This document shows positions 39,059 to 47,878 of a stretch of 64,000 nt of DNA, in pieces. Where the stretch lies: NCBI RefSeq assembly GCF_935822925.1, contig NZ_CAKXZS010000011.1, positions 455,902 through 519,901 of the forward strand. Reading direction: 5' to 3'. The DNA comes from Mesorhizobium ventifaucium. Its GTDB lineage: Bacteria; Pseudomonadota; Alphaproteobacteria; Rhizobiales; Rhizobiaceae. The position numbers and the translations under genes were made by a program. The notes under the pieces were generated by a model. It ran no database searches. It saw nothing but the letters and a program-made list of their open reading frames with translations, and had not been told where the DNA came from. The first letter of the stretch is position 1, and each line of letters opens with the position of its first letter.

Positions 39059-40075
39059 ATGACTGAAAACGTCGTCAAAACCCTTACCGATCCGGCATTT
39101 CTGATTGCCCTGCTGGTCGGCATTGCGGTGTTTGCGACCGTGTTCACGCTGCTGCCTGCCTTTGGCGGAAACCAACTCAAGGCGCGCATGAAATCGGTGG
39201 CGCTCGAGCGCGACGAACTGCGCGCCAAGCAGCGTGCGCGGCTTGCCCTCGATGCCGATCGCCGCCGCAAGGGCCTGCGCGAGGAACAGTCGATCGGCAT
39301 GCGCAATATTGTCGACCGGCTGGACCTGAGGCGCGCCCTGGCCGATGAAGGCACCTTGCAGAAACTCAAGGTGGCTGGCTTCCGCGGGCAGAATCCGTTG
39401 ACGCGTTTCCTCTTCTTCCGTCTGATCCTGCCCTTTGTCGGCTTTGCCCTGGCTGCGATCTATCTGTTCGTGCTCGGCGGGTTGCCGGAGCAGCCGCCTG
39501 TCATCAAATTGTTCGTCTGTGTCGTCGTCGCCTATGCGGGTTTTTACGCGCCGGTGCTCTATGTCAACAACCGCGCCACCAAGCGCAAGCAGTCGATCCA
39601 GATGGCGTGGCCAGACGCGCTCGATCTGATGCTTATCTGCGTCGAATCCGGCATGTCGGTGGAGGCGGCGTTTCGTAAGGTCGCCGACGAGATCGGCGCG
39701 CAGTCGGTGGCGCTTGCCGAAGAGTTCATCCTGACCAATGCCGAACTTTCCTACTTGCAGGAACGCAAGCAGGCTTACGAGAACCTTGCAAGCCGCACCG
39801 GCCTGGAATCGGTCAAGTCGGTGTCGCAGGCGCTGGTCCAGGCCGAGCGCTACGGCACGCCGGTGGCGCACGCGCTGCGCGTGCTTGCCGGCGAAAGCCG
39901 CGACATGCGCATGAACGCCGCCGAGAAGAAGGCCGCGGCCTTGCCGCCGAAGCTTACTGTGCCGATGATCCTGTTCTTCCTGCCGGTGCTGTTCGCCATC
40001 ATTCTAGGCCCTGCCGGCATCCAGGTGAGCGAGCGCGGCATTTTCGGCGACCAGCCGACATCGAGCAGCCAATAG
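39059..40075 (+). CDS. tadC: Tad inner-membrane platform protein TadC
   Basis: The 338-aa protein has four membrane segments: near the N terminus (FLIALLVGIAVFATVFTLL), at about 120-160 (LPFVGFALAAIYLFVLGG) and a C-terminal anchor (MILFFLPVLFAIILGPAGI). Its T2SSF domain is marked by DALDLMLICVESGMSVEAAF. It works with TadB around CpaF. It ends the plus-strand operon; a GIY-YIG element inserts 29 nt downstream. Confidence 0.93.
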   Translation: MTENVVKTLTDPAFLIALLVGIAVFATVFTLLPAFGGNQLKARMKSVALERDELRAKQRARLALDADRRRKGLREEQSIGMRNIVDRLDLRRALADEGTLQKLKVAGFRGQNPLTRFLFFRLILPFVGFALAAIYLFVLGGLPEQPPVIKLFVCVVVAYAGFYAPVLYVNNRATKRKQSIQMAWPDALDLMLICVESGMSVEAAFRKVADEIGAQSVALAEEFILTNAELSYLQERKQAYENLASRTGLESVKSVSQALVQAERYGTPVAHALRVLAGESRDMRMNAAEKKAAALPPKLTVPMILFFLPVLFAIILGPAGIQVSERGIFGDQPTSSSQ

Positions 40076-40104
40076 CCAGGCGGCAATGCAATAGGCCACC
40101 ATGT

Positions 40105-40195
40105 CTTCGTCATCCTAGGGCGGAGCAAGGAGCGAAGCGACGTCGCGGAGACCCTGGGATCCATTCCGTGACGTCAGCCGAAGAATGCAGCGGCC
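40105..40195. repeat. Left 91-bp inverted repeat of the GIY-YIG element
   Basis: Starts CTTCGTCATCCTAGGGC and ends GCAGCGGCC. It matches the reverse complement of 40534-40624 at 84 of 91 positions by manual count. It contains the stretch ACCCTGGGATCCATTCCG, which is invariant between both arms, and a CCTTGCTCCG... GCGAAGCG part. Confidence 0.9.
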
Positions 40196-40520
40196 AAGAA
40201 TGGCGCTTGTATCCGCAACGGAGCCAGCTATCCCCCCACCATGATGCCTACATGACCGCGAGCCAGAAGCGGGGAACTATCTACATCGGCGTCACCAATG
40301 ATCTCGGCCGCCGCATGCCAGAGCACAAATCCGGCCTGGGTTCTCGCTTCACCAGCCGCTACGGCGTGCAGCGTCTGTCTGGTACGAAGAACATTTCGAC
40401 ATTCGTGACGCCATCCAGCGCGAGAAGTCGCTGAAGCGCTGGCCGCGCCAATGGACGATCGCGTTGATCGAGAAGACCAATCCAGAATGGTTCGAGCTTT
40501 TTCGCGGGACCGGGTGGTAG
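40168..40520 (+). pseudogene. GIY-YIG domain endonuclease-like protein, frameshifted
   Basis: The first frame gives TASQKRGTIYIGVTNDLGRR, the core of GIY-YIG (here I-Y-I-G, with the Arg of NDLGRR), up to RYGVQRL. The second frame continues at about 40380 as WYEEHFDIRDAIQREKSLKRW, with the expected Glu of the family, and ends at TAG 40518-40520. A single base is missing near 40378, where family proteins read RLVWYE. It therefore is a pseudogene, about 90 aa if repaired. The true start is near 40252 (ATG) or slightly earlier. Confidence 0.8.
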
Positions 40521-40533
40521 GCGTTCGGTTCTG

Positions 40534-40624
40534 GGCCGCAGCATTGTTCGGCTGATGTCACGGAATGGATCCCAGGGTCTGCGCCGCGTCGCTTCGCTCC
40601 TTGCTTCGCCCTAGGATGACGAAG
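40534..40624. repeat. Right 91-bp inverted repeat of the GIY-YIG element
   Basis: Begins GGCCGCAGCATTG and ends CCTAGGATGACGAAG; it is the reverse complement of 40105-40195 with about seven mismatches. It starts 13 nt after the pseudogene stop. After it, 40625-40807 contains no gene I can support. Confidence 0.9.
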
Positions 40625-40807
40625 TGGAGGGGTGTCTCAGCGAATCTCCAAGGTTTGCGATTTGCCACTGACGCGAATTATCGACCTTCGCTGCCGATCG
40701 CCGATCTGTCAAAATCAATCTGTCGATGACCTAGTGCATGTCCGCGAAACCGCTGCGCAATTTTGCGCGCATCAGGACTGGCCGGTTCGGCGCCGGACGA
40801 CGCGCGG

Positions 40808-41629
40808 TCAGTTGGTGGCGGGCTTTGTCTTGTCCTGATCCTTGAGCTGGCTCCAGGCGTTCTGCTGGGCGAGCATCTGGCGAAGGTAAGTCACGTTCGC
40901 CTGCGCCTGTTCGGGCGAGAGCTCCTGCGAGGCGATTTTCTCGGCCTCGTCGAAGCGGCCCTGCAGGCCGACGACCAGCGCCAGGTTCTGGCGGACGCGG
41001 CTGTCGGCATTCGGCTGCTGGGCGGCCGAGCGCATATAGGTTTCAGCGGTGCGTAGATCACCTTCCAGCACATAGGACATGCCGAGATTGGAAAGGATCG
41101 AAGGTTCGTTCGGCTTGAGGTCAAGCGCTTTGCGGTAATTCTGGCGCGCCTCGTCTCTCTGGCCAAGCTGGTCGAGAATAGCGGCTTCCGCCGACACCAG
41201 CTTCCAGTCGGGATATTCCGGTGTCTGCGCGCGGCGCACCGCGTCGAGCGCCGGCTCGAACTGCCCGTTGGCGGCAAGTGCCTTGCCATAGGCGGCGAGC
41301 ACGTCGCGGTCTTTCGGCAGGACGATCGCCAGTTTGCGCATCACCGCGAGCGACTGGTCGGCGTCGCCATCCATTTGCAGCGCCGCGGCATAATTCGTCG
41401 CGATCCGCTTGTCGTTGGGGTTCTTGGCGTAGGATTGACCCAGCGCGATCGTCGCCTTGTGCAACTCGCCGGCCGACATGGTTTCCAAGGGTTTGCCGCT
41501 GGGGCGTCCGACCGAGCCGGTCGTCAACTTGCTGGTTCCACAGCCTGCAACGCTGGCCGCGAGCGCTATTATGAACGCCGTGGTGATCAGCCGCTTTCCC
41601 GTGGCGTTCGTCATGCGGTTGGTCGGCAT
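40808..41629 (-). CDS. tadD: TPR lipoprotein TadD
   Basis: TadD is an outer-membrane-associated TPR lipoprotein needed for secretin assembly in Tad systems. The 273-aa product has lipobox SVAGC near residue 30 and several TPR units, for example PSILSNLGMSYVLEGDLRTAETYM. The ATG at 41629 lies 10 nt from an AAAGGAGG site; a GTG two codons upstream is even closer to the optimal spacing. It is transcribed toward tadC, with the GIY-YIG element between their 3' ends. Confidence 0.88.
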   Translation of the reverse strand: MPTNRMTNATGKRLITTAFIIALAASVAGCGTSKLTTGSVGRPSGKPLETMSAGELHKATIALGQSYAKNPNDKRIATNYAAALQMDGDADQSLAVMRKLAIVLPKDRDVLAAYGKALAANGQFEPALDAVRRAQTPEYPDWKLVSAEAAILDQLGQRDEARQNYRKALDLKPNEPSILSNLGMSYVLEGDLRTAETYMRSAAQQPNADSRVRQNLALVVGLQGRFDEAEKIASQELSPEQAQANVTYLRQMLAQQNAWSQLKDQDKTKPATN

Positions 41630-41749
41630 CTGCACCAGACCTCCTTTCGTCAAATTGGTTTTACGTGGCCATCTTCCCTCCCGCAGAAATATTCTGTTAA
41701 CCCTAACGGATAGTTAAAACGCGCCGACTCGCAAGCCGGAGACCATCGA

Positions 41750-43114
41750 ATGCCAGTCGAATTCATCGAGGGAAAACTGAAGACCACACTGCCGGTTCAT
41801 CTGGTGGCGAAGAACAGACTGGATGCAGCGGCGCTTGCCTCGTCTTCGCTCGCCTGGGCCATGGCCAACGGCTTTTCCGGTCAGGCCGGCAGGACGCTGA
41901 TCCTGCCCGGCGAAAACGGCGCGCTTGCCGGAGCACTGTTCGGCACGGGCGACGGCGAAGGCGCGCTTGCCATCGGCGCGCTGGCGAGAGCCTTGCCCGA
42001 AGGCGACTGGCATTTCGCCTCCACACTGGCCGAGCCGGAAATCGCGGCCATCGCATTGGCGCTCGGCGGCTATGTCTTCACCCGCTACGGCAAAAAGCCT
42101 GGCAAGGCGCTGCGTTTTTCGCTGCCGCTCGGCGCTGAAGGGGCTTACGTTCGCCGCATCGTCGATGGCGTTTTCCTGACGCGCGACCTGGTCAACACGC
42201 CGACCAGCGACATGGGACCTGACGAGCTGGAGAAGGCAGTTCGGGCGCTGGCCGGGACGTACGACGCCGAAGTGTCGGTGACCAAGGGCGACGACCTGCT
42301 CAAGAAGAATTTCCCGATGATCCACGCGGTCGGCCGCGCTTCCGTCGGTGCACCGCGGCTGATCGACATGATTTGGGGACCGGAGAGCGCCCCGAAGGTG
42401 ACGCTGGTCGGCAAGGGCGTCTGCTTCGACACCGGTGGTCTCGACATCAAGCCGTCCTCGGGCATGCTCTTGATGAAGAAGGACATGGGCGGCGCGGCCA
42501 ACGTATTGGGCCTCGCCTCGATGATCATGGCCGCCGGACTGAAGGTCCGGCTACGTGTGCTGATCCCGGCGGTCGAAAATTCGATTGCCGGCAACGCCTT
42601 CCGGCCCGGCGACGTGCTGGTGAGCCGCAAGGGCATCACCGTCGAGATCGGCAACACCGACGCCGAAGGACGGCTGGTGCTGGCGGACGCCTTGGCACTG
42701 GCAGACGACGACGAGCCGCAGCTGCTGATCGACATGGCGACCTTGACCGGGGCTGCTCGCGTCGCGCTCGGTCCCGATCTGCCGCCGTTCTACACCGGCG
42801 ATGAAGCGCTGGCCTCCGACCTCGCTGCGGCCTCCGTCGCAGTCGAGGATCCTCTGTGGCGCATGCCGCTGTGGAAACCCTATGCCGCAAAGTTGTCGTC
42901 GAAGATCGCCGACATCAACAATGTCACATCAGACAGTTTCGCCGGCTCGATTACCGCGGCGCTTTTCCTCAAGCGTTTCGTCGAGAAGACCGCCGCCTGG
43001 GCGCATTTCGACATCTTCGCCTGGAACCCGTCCGATCGTCCGCAGGGTCTGGCCGGCGGTGAGGCGCAAGGCATCCGAGCGCTGGAAAGGGTCATCTCGA
43101 AGCGCTACGCCTGA
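41750..43114 (+). CDS. Leucyl aminopeptidase family protein (M17)
   Basis: M17 enzymes are zinc/manganese aminopeptidases. The 454-aa product has the key motifs: VGKGVCFDTGGLDIKPSS and MKKDMGGAANVLG for metal binding, and the NTDAEGRLVLADAL signature near residue 305. N-terminal part differs from E. coli PepA and is shorter overall. It follows a short gap after the tadD start region, on the opposite strand. Substrate preference cannot be derived. Confidence 0.92.
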   Translation: MPVEFIEGKLKTTLPVHLVAKNRLDAAALASSSLAWAMANGFSGQAGRTLILPGENGALAGALFGTGDGEGALAIGALARALPEGDWHFASTLAEPEIAAIALALGGYVFTRYGKKPGKALRFSLPLGAEGAYVRRIVDGVFLTRDLVNTPTSDMGPDELEKAVRALAGTYDAEVSVTKGDDLLKKNFPMIHAVGRASVGAPRLIDMIWGPESAPKVTLVGKGVCFDTGGLDIKPSSGMLLMKKDMGGAANVLGLASMIMAAGLKVRLRVLIPAVENSIAGNAFRPGDVLVSRKGITVEIGNTDAEGRLVLADALALADDDEPQLLIDMATLTGAARVALGPDLPPFYTGDEALASDLAAASVAVEDPLWRMPLWKPYAAKLSSKIADINNVTSDSFAGSITAALFLKRFVEKTAAWAHFDIFAWNPSDRPQGLAGGEAQGIRALERVISKRYA

Positions 43115-43180
43115 CGCTGCGGTGCAGGAAATTCTCGTGACTGAAACGGAACCGAAACAATTTGCCGTCATTCTGGCCGG

Positions 43181-43531
43181 ATGTCGATTTCGATGCGCCC
43201 GAGTCAGGCCTTGCGACTGTGGCAGCAGGTGATGCTGTACCAGGTGCGCGACGACGCCCCGGACCTCACCATGCGCCAGACGGCGATCCTGTTCACGATC
43301 TATCTCGATCCACCGCCGCATACGGTGCGCGGGCTCGCCGCTCGGCTCAATGTCACCAAGCCGGTGATCACCCGGGCGCTCGACACAATGGGCGCAATGA
43401 AGCTGGTTTCGCGCCATCGCGACGAACTCGACAAGCGCAACGTGCTGGTCAAGCGAACCGTAGAAGGTGCTCTCTTTGTCGAGCGCTTCGGCGATGTTAT
43501 CATCGCCAGAGCCCAGGAACTGCCCATCTGA
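43181..43531 (+). CDS. Small MarR-type transcriptional regulator
   Basis: The 116-aa product has a winged helix-turn-helix: TMRQTAILFTIYLDPPPHTVRGLAARLNVTKPVITRAL with the wing region SRHRDELDKRNVLVKRT. It resembles MarR proteins of minimal length. It lies just before the NlpC/P60 gene (21-nt gap), so the two may be co-transcribed. Target genes are unknown. Confidence 0.78.
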   Translation: MSISMRPSQALRLWQQVMLYQVRDDAPDLTMRQTAILFTIYLDPPPHTVRGLAARLNVTKPVITRALDTMGAMKLVSRHRDELDKRNVLVKRTVEGALFVERFGDVIIARAQELPI

Positions 43532-43552
43532 CCGAACCGCCGAGTTGCCGAT

Positions 43553-44413
43553 TTGACCGCCAGGGATGCCCGCCTTCACGCCTTCCGTTCCGATCTCGCC
43601 GATGCCAGGCTGGAGGGCGAGGTCGCCGCCGATCGCTTCGTCGCCGGGCGGCCAGCGCGGATTTCAGCCGCAGTGGCCGATATCCGCAAGGCGCCGCAGC
43701 CGGATGCCGGCGTCAACACGCAAGCCCTGTTCGGCGACGACGTCCTCGTCTTCGAAGACGTTGAGGGCTGGGCCTGGATCCAGTTGGAGCGCGACGGCTA
43801 TGTCGGCTATGTCGCCGACACCGTGCTGGGCGGACGGGACCATATGCCAACCCATGTCGTCTCGGTGCCGCGAACCTTCCTCTATCCGGGACCTGATTTG
43901 CGGCTTCCGCTCAGCGGGCAACTGTCGATGGGATCGGCGGTGACGGTGGCGGGCGCGGCAGAAACGCGCGGCACGCATTACGCGCTGCTGCCGTCCGGCG
44001 ACGCCGTCATATCAGGCCATCTCAGGCCTCTAGGAGAGACGGCTACAGATTATGTCGCGGTCGCGGAGGCTTTTCTCGGCACGCCCTATCTGTGGGGCGG
44101 CGCCTCCGGCTTCGGCATCGATTGCTCCGGCCTCGTGCAACTGGCGATGCACATGGCCGGCAGGCAAGTGCTGCGCGATTCCGACATGCAGGCGGCGACC
44201 ATCGGCGAGCCGCTCGACCCAGGTCCGGACTTTGCCGGGTTGCGGCGCGGCGACCTGGTGTTCTGGAAAGGCCATGTCGCTGTTATGACCGACCCGGAAA
44301 CGATGATCCACGCCAACGGCCACACCATGCTGGTCTCGCGTGAAGGGTTCAGAGAAGCCGTCGCCCGCATCGGCTATCTCTACGGCGGTCCGACAGGGTT
44401 CCGGCGGCCGTGA
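43553..44413 (+). CDS. NlpC/P60 family peptidoglycan hydrolase with SH3-like domains
   Basis: The 286-aa product has two SH3-like segments (about 45-90 and 105-155) and a C-terminal NlpC/P60 domain with the catalytic Cys in GIDCSGLVQLAMHMAG and His in GHVAVMTDPETMIHANG. It would cut the peptidoglycan stem peptide. No clear signal peptide, so it may be cytoplasmic or act on recycled peptides. The start is a TTG at 43553 with a weak site. It follows the MarR gene. Confidence 0.85.
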   Translation: MTARDARLHAFRSDLADARLEGEVAADRFVAGRPARISAAVADIRKAPQPDAGVNTQALFGDDVLVFEDVEGWAWIQLERDGYVGYVADTVLGGRDHMPTHVVSVPRTFLYPGPDLRLPLSGQLSMGSAVTVAGAAETRGTHYALLPSGDAVISGHLRPLGETATDYVAVAEAFLGTPYLWGGASGFGIDCSGLVQLAMHMAGRQVLRDSDMQAATIGEPLDPGPDFAGLRRGDLVFWKGHVAVMTDPETMIHANGHTMLVSREGFREAVARIGYLYGGPTGFRRP

Positions 44414-44426
44414 TGTATGCGCTTGT

Positions 44427-44573
44427 CCTTCTCCCCTTGTGCGAGAAGGTGGCCGAGCGAAGCTCGGTCGGATGAGGGGTTTTCCAGCTTGGCATTGCCG
44501 CACTCCGTCCAGCACCCCTCATCCGTCTTGGCGCTAACGCGCCAATCCACCTTCCCCCCTTAGGGGGGGAAGG
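44427..44573. repeat. Paired BIME-like palindromic repeats before the helicase gene
   Basis: Left unit 44427-44480: CCTTCTC...GAGAAGG hairpin, CCGAGC/GCTCGG hairpin with a GAA loop, ending GGATGAGGGGT. Right unit 44514-44573 in reverse orientation: begins ACCCCTCATCC (exact complement of the left end), has TTGGCGC/GCGCCAA and the perfect hairpin CCTTCCCCCC-TTA-GGGGGGAAGG. A 33-nt spacer separates the units. Similar to 63951-64000. Confidence 0.9.
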
Positions 44574-44642
44574 AAAAGCGCTCGATCACCTTTTGTTCCG
44601 ATTCTTCTTGGCGATTGCGCGCCGCCGCGCTACCTCTGGCGG

Positions 44643-47165
44643 GTGACAGAGCAGCCACGCCTCGCCGAACAGAATGCCGCCGTGCACCTGCCCGAGCCAT
44701 TCCTCAAATGGTTCGCGCAAAGAGGCTGGTCGCCGCGCGCCCATCAGATAGAATTGCTGGCGACTGCCCAGGCCGGGCAGTCGGTTCTGCTGATCGCGCC
44801 GACCGGCGCCGGCAAGACGCTGGCCGGGTTTCTGCCTTCACTGACCGAGCTGGCCGGGCGGCCAGGGAGAAGACCGGGGCAGGCGCGTCGCGGCATCCAC
44901 ACGCTCTACATCTCGCCGCTGAAAGCGCTGGCCGTCGACATCGAGCGCAATCTCGGCAAGCCGGTGGAAGAGATCGGTCTATCTGTCACCATCGAGACGC
45001 GCACCGGCGACACGCCCGCGCACAAGCGCCAGCGACAGAAGCTGGCGCCGCCCGACATCCTCCTGACCACGCCCGAGCAGCTGGCGCTGCTGATTGCTGC
45101 GCCCGATGCCAGGCGCTTGTTCGAGGATCTGCGCTATGTCGTGCTCGACGAACTGCATTCTTTGGTGACGTCGAAGCGCGGGCATCTCCTGTCGCTCGGG
45201 CTGGCCCGGCTGCGATCCTTTGTTCCCGGCTTGCAGACGATCGGCCTGTCGGCGACGGTCGCCGAGCCGGACGAATTGCGGCGCTGGCTGGTCAGCCAGA
45301 ATCCACCCGGCGGCATGGCCGAATTGATCGTCGTCACCGGCGGCGCCAAGCCCGAGATCTCCATTCTCGATTCGGAGGAGCACGTGCCGTGGGCTGGACA
45401 TTCGGCCCGCTACGCCACGCCGGAGATCTACAACGAGATCAAGCGACACAAGACGACCCTGCTGTTCGTCAACACGCGCAGCCAGGCCGAACTGCTGTTC
45501 CAGGAATTGTGGCGGGTCAATGACGACACCTTGCCGATCGCGCTGCACCACGGCTCGCTCGATGTCGCGCAGCGCCGGCGCGTCGAAAAAGCCATGGGTG
45601 AGAATGCCTTGCGCGCCATCGTCGCCACCTCGACGCTCGACCTCGGCATCGACTGGGGCGATGTCGACCTGGTCGTGCATGTCGGCGCTCCCAAGGGTGC
45701 GAGCCGGCTGGCGCAGCGCATCGGCCGCGCCAACCACCGCATGGATGAGCCATCGAAGGCGATCCTGATTCCGGCCAACCGCTTCGAGGTGCTGGAATGC
45801 CGGGCGGCGCTCGACGCCAATTATCTCGGCGCCCAGGACACGCCGCCGCTGGTCAATGGCGGGCTCGATGTGCTGGCGCAGCATGTGCTTGGCTGCGCCT
45901 GCGGCGCGCCGTTCCATGCCGATGCGCTGTTCGAGGAGGTGCGAACCGCCGCGCCCTATGCCGAACTCGACCGGCCGACGTTCGATCGTGTCGTCGACTT
46001 CGTCGCCACCGGCGGATATGCGCTGAAGAACTATGAGCGCTACGCCCGCATCCGCCTGAACAAGGACGGGCTGTGGCGCGTGTCCAATCCTCGGATCGCC
46101 CAGCAGTACCGGCTGAATGTCGGCACCATCATCGAGGTGCCGGCGCTCAACGTGCGTTATATCAAGGCCGGCAGCAAAGGCTCTGCCTCCCGCGGTGGGC
46201 GGGTTCTCGGCAAGATCGAGGAGGCGTTCCTCGAAACGCTGACGCATGGCGATACCTTCATGTTCGCCGGCAAGGTGCTGCGCTTCGAGGGCATCCGCGA
46301 GAATGAATGCTTCGTGTCGAATGCGCCCGGCAGTGACGCCAAGGTGCCTTATTATGGCGGCGGCAAATTCCCGCTTTCGACTTACCTCGCCGAACAGGTC
46401 CGCATCATGCTGGACGACCCGCAGCGCTGGAAGAAGCTGCCGGAGCAGGTCGCCGACTGGCTGCGCTTCCAGGCCGACAAATCGGTGCTCCCGAAACGCG
46501 ACGACCTGCTGATCGAGACCTTTCCGCGCGGCAACCGCTACTATCTGGTGGCCTACCCGTTCGAGGGCAGGCTGGCGCACCAGACGCTTGGCATGCTGCT
46601 TACCCGCCGCCTCGACAGGGCGGGAGCCAGGCCGCTCGGCTTCGTCGCCACCGACTATGCACTTGCCATATGGTCGCTGGCCGATATGGGCAGGATGTTC
46701 CGGGCGAAGAAACCGTCGCTGGCCGCGCTTTTCGACCAGGACATGCTGGGCGACGATCTCGAAGCCTGGCTGGCCGACAGCTGGCTGTTGAAGCGTACCT
46801 TTCGCAATTGCGCGCTCATCTCAGGACTGATCGAAAAACGCCATCCGGGCCAGGAGAAGAGCGGCCGTCAGGTCACCGTCTCGACCGACCTCGTCTACGA
46901 CGTTCTGCGCAGCCATGAGCCCGACCACATCCTGCTGCAGGCGACGCGTGCCGACGCTGCCACAGGCCTGCTGGATGTCAGCAGACTTGCCGAGATGCTC
47001 TCGCGCATCCAGGGCCGAATCGTGCATAAGCACCTCGGGCAGATTTCGCCGCTCGCTGTGCCGATCATGCTCGAGATCGGCAAGATGCCGGTGCATGGCG
47101 AGGCCGATGATACGCTGCTGATGGATGCGGCAACGCTGGTCGAGGAGGCCATGGGGACGAAATGA
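44643..47165 (+). CDS. Ligase-associated DNA damage response DEXH-box helicase (Lhr-type)
   Basis: An SF2 helicase of the Lhr family. The 840-aa protein has Walker A APTGAGKT (residues 52-59), DELH at LDELHSL, SAT in GLSATVAE, and QRIGRANHR in motif VI, then the winged-helix and DUF1998-like Lhr C-terminal region. The start is a GTG at 44643. Overlap with the PdeM gene by 4 nt (ATGA) marks the pair as functionally linked. In other genomes such helicases sit with an ATP-dependent DNA ligase and a nuclease, which are absent here. Confidence 0.88.
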   Translation: MTEQPRLAEQNAAVHLPEPFLKWFAQRGWSPRAHQIELLATAQAGQSVLLIAPTGAGKTLAGFLPSLTELAGRPGRRPGQARRGIHTLYISPLKALAVDIERNLGKPVEEIGLSVTIETRTGDTPAHKRQRQKLAPPDILLTTPEQLALLIAAPDARRLFEDLRYVVLDELHSLVTSKRGHLLSLGLARLRSFVPGLQTIGLSATVAEPDELRRWLVSQNPPGGMAELIVVTGGAKPEISILDSEEHVPWAGHSARYATPEIYNEIKRHKTTLLFVNTRSQAELLFQELWRVNDDTLPIALHHGSLDVAQRRRVEKAMGENALRAIVATSTLDLGIDWGDVDLVVHVGAPKGASRLAQRIGRANHRMDEPSKAILIPANRFEVLECRAALDANYLGAQDTPPLVNGGLDVLAQHVLGCACGAPFHADALFEEVRTAAPYAELDRPTFDRVVDFVATGGYALKNYERYARIRLNKDGLWRVSNPRIAQQYRLNVGTIIEVPALNVRYIKAGSKGSASRGGRVLGKIEEAFLETLTHGDTFMFAGKVLRFEGIRENECFVSNAPGSDAKVPYYGGGKFPLSTYLAEQVRIMLDDPQRWKKLPEQVADWLRFQADKSVLPKRDDLLIETFPRGNRYYLVAYPFEGRLAHQTLGMLLTRRLDRAGARPLGFVATDYALAIWSLADMGRMFRAKKPSLAALFDQDMLGDDLEAWLADSWLLKRTFRNCALISGLIEKRHPGQEKSGRQVTVSTDLVYDVLRSHEPDHILLQATRADAATGLLDVSRLAEMLSRIQGRIVHKHLGQISPLAVPIMLEIGKMPVHGEADDTLLMDAATLVEEAMGTK

Positions 47166-47872
47166 CATTCGCACTCGCCATGACTGCGCTCCTGGCCGAT
47201 CCTATCGACATCGCCGGCGAGCGTGCGATCTGCGACCGGCGCGGCGTGCTTTATTTTCCCGAGCTTCGGCTTGTGACCGTGTCCGACCTGCATCTGGAAA
47301 AGGGTTCGTCGCTGGCACGGCGCGGTACATTGATCCCACCTTATGATACCGGTGCGACGCTGCTGCGATTGCAGGCGGTGATTGCCGATTATCAGCCGGC
47401 GATCGTCATCAGCCTCGGCGACAGCTTTCATGACGGCGGCGGCGCCGCGCGCATGCATTCAAGCTTTCGCGAACGCCTGGAAGCGCTGATGGCCGGCCGC
47501 GACTGGTTCTGGGTTGCCGGCAATCATGACCCGGATGCGCCGGCCGACCTGCCCGGTGAGACGGTGCGCGAACTGGCCATAGGCTCTCTCGTATTCCGGC
47601 ACGAGCCTTCGGCGGTGAGAGTGGAAGGCGAGATATCAGGTCATCTGCACCCTTGCGCCCGCATCGTGCAGCAGGGCCGCTCGGTGCGACGGCGCTGCTT
47701 TGCCGGCGACGGCGGCCGCATGATCATGCCGGCCTTTGGCGCCTATACCGGCTCCCTCAATGTGCTCGACCGCGCCTATGCCGGGCTGTTCCGTCGCGAA
47801 ACGCTGATGGCCTATATGCTCGGCACGGAGCGCATTTTTGCGATTTCCCACGCAATGCTGCGACCAGGCTGA
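47162..47872 (+). CDS. pdeM: Ligase-associated DNA damage response endonuclease/phosphoesterase PdeM
   Basis: A calcineurin-like metallophosphoesterase of 236 aa with VSDLHLEKGS, SLGDSFHDGG, AGNHDPDAP and ISGHLHP metal motifs, the PdeM pattern. Its start overlaps the helicase stop by four bases, so translational coupling is likely. It presumably acts on DNA or nucleotide phosphodiesters together with the helicase. The gene is followed after 6 nt by the convergent soeC-like gene. Confidence 0.87.
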   Translation: MTFALAMTALLADPIDIAGERAICDRRGVLYFPELRLVTVSDLHLEKGSSLARRGTLIPPYDTGATLLRLQAVIADYQPAIVISLGDSFHDGGGAARMHSSFRERLEALMAGRDWFWVAGNHDPDAPADLPGETVRELAIGSLVFRHEPSAVRVEGEISGHLHPCARIVQQGRSVRRRCFAGDGGRMIMPAFGAYTGSLNVLDRAYAGLFRRETLMAYMLGTERIFAISHAMLRPG

Positions 47873-47878
47873 GCTGCT

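Larger units (their letters stand above)
40105..40624. mobile_element. GIY-YIG gene framed by long inverted repeats, inserted between tadC and tadD
   Basis: A 520-bp unit: a 91-bp repeat, a decayed GIY-YIG gene filling the centre, and an inverted 91-bp repeat. Repeats of this kind (with CCTGGGATCCATTCCG) next to small GIY-YIG genes recur in Rhizobiales, by my recollection. The unit looks like a transposable or homing-type cassette, but no target-site duplication was evident and no separate transposase is present, so mobility is inference. Confidence 0.6.

Noticed and set aside
40625..40807. Gene or regulatory RNA between the GIY-YIG unit and tadD
   Set aside because: No convincing open frame, start site or stable hairpin was visible by eye.
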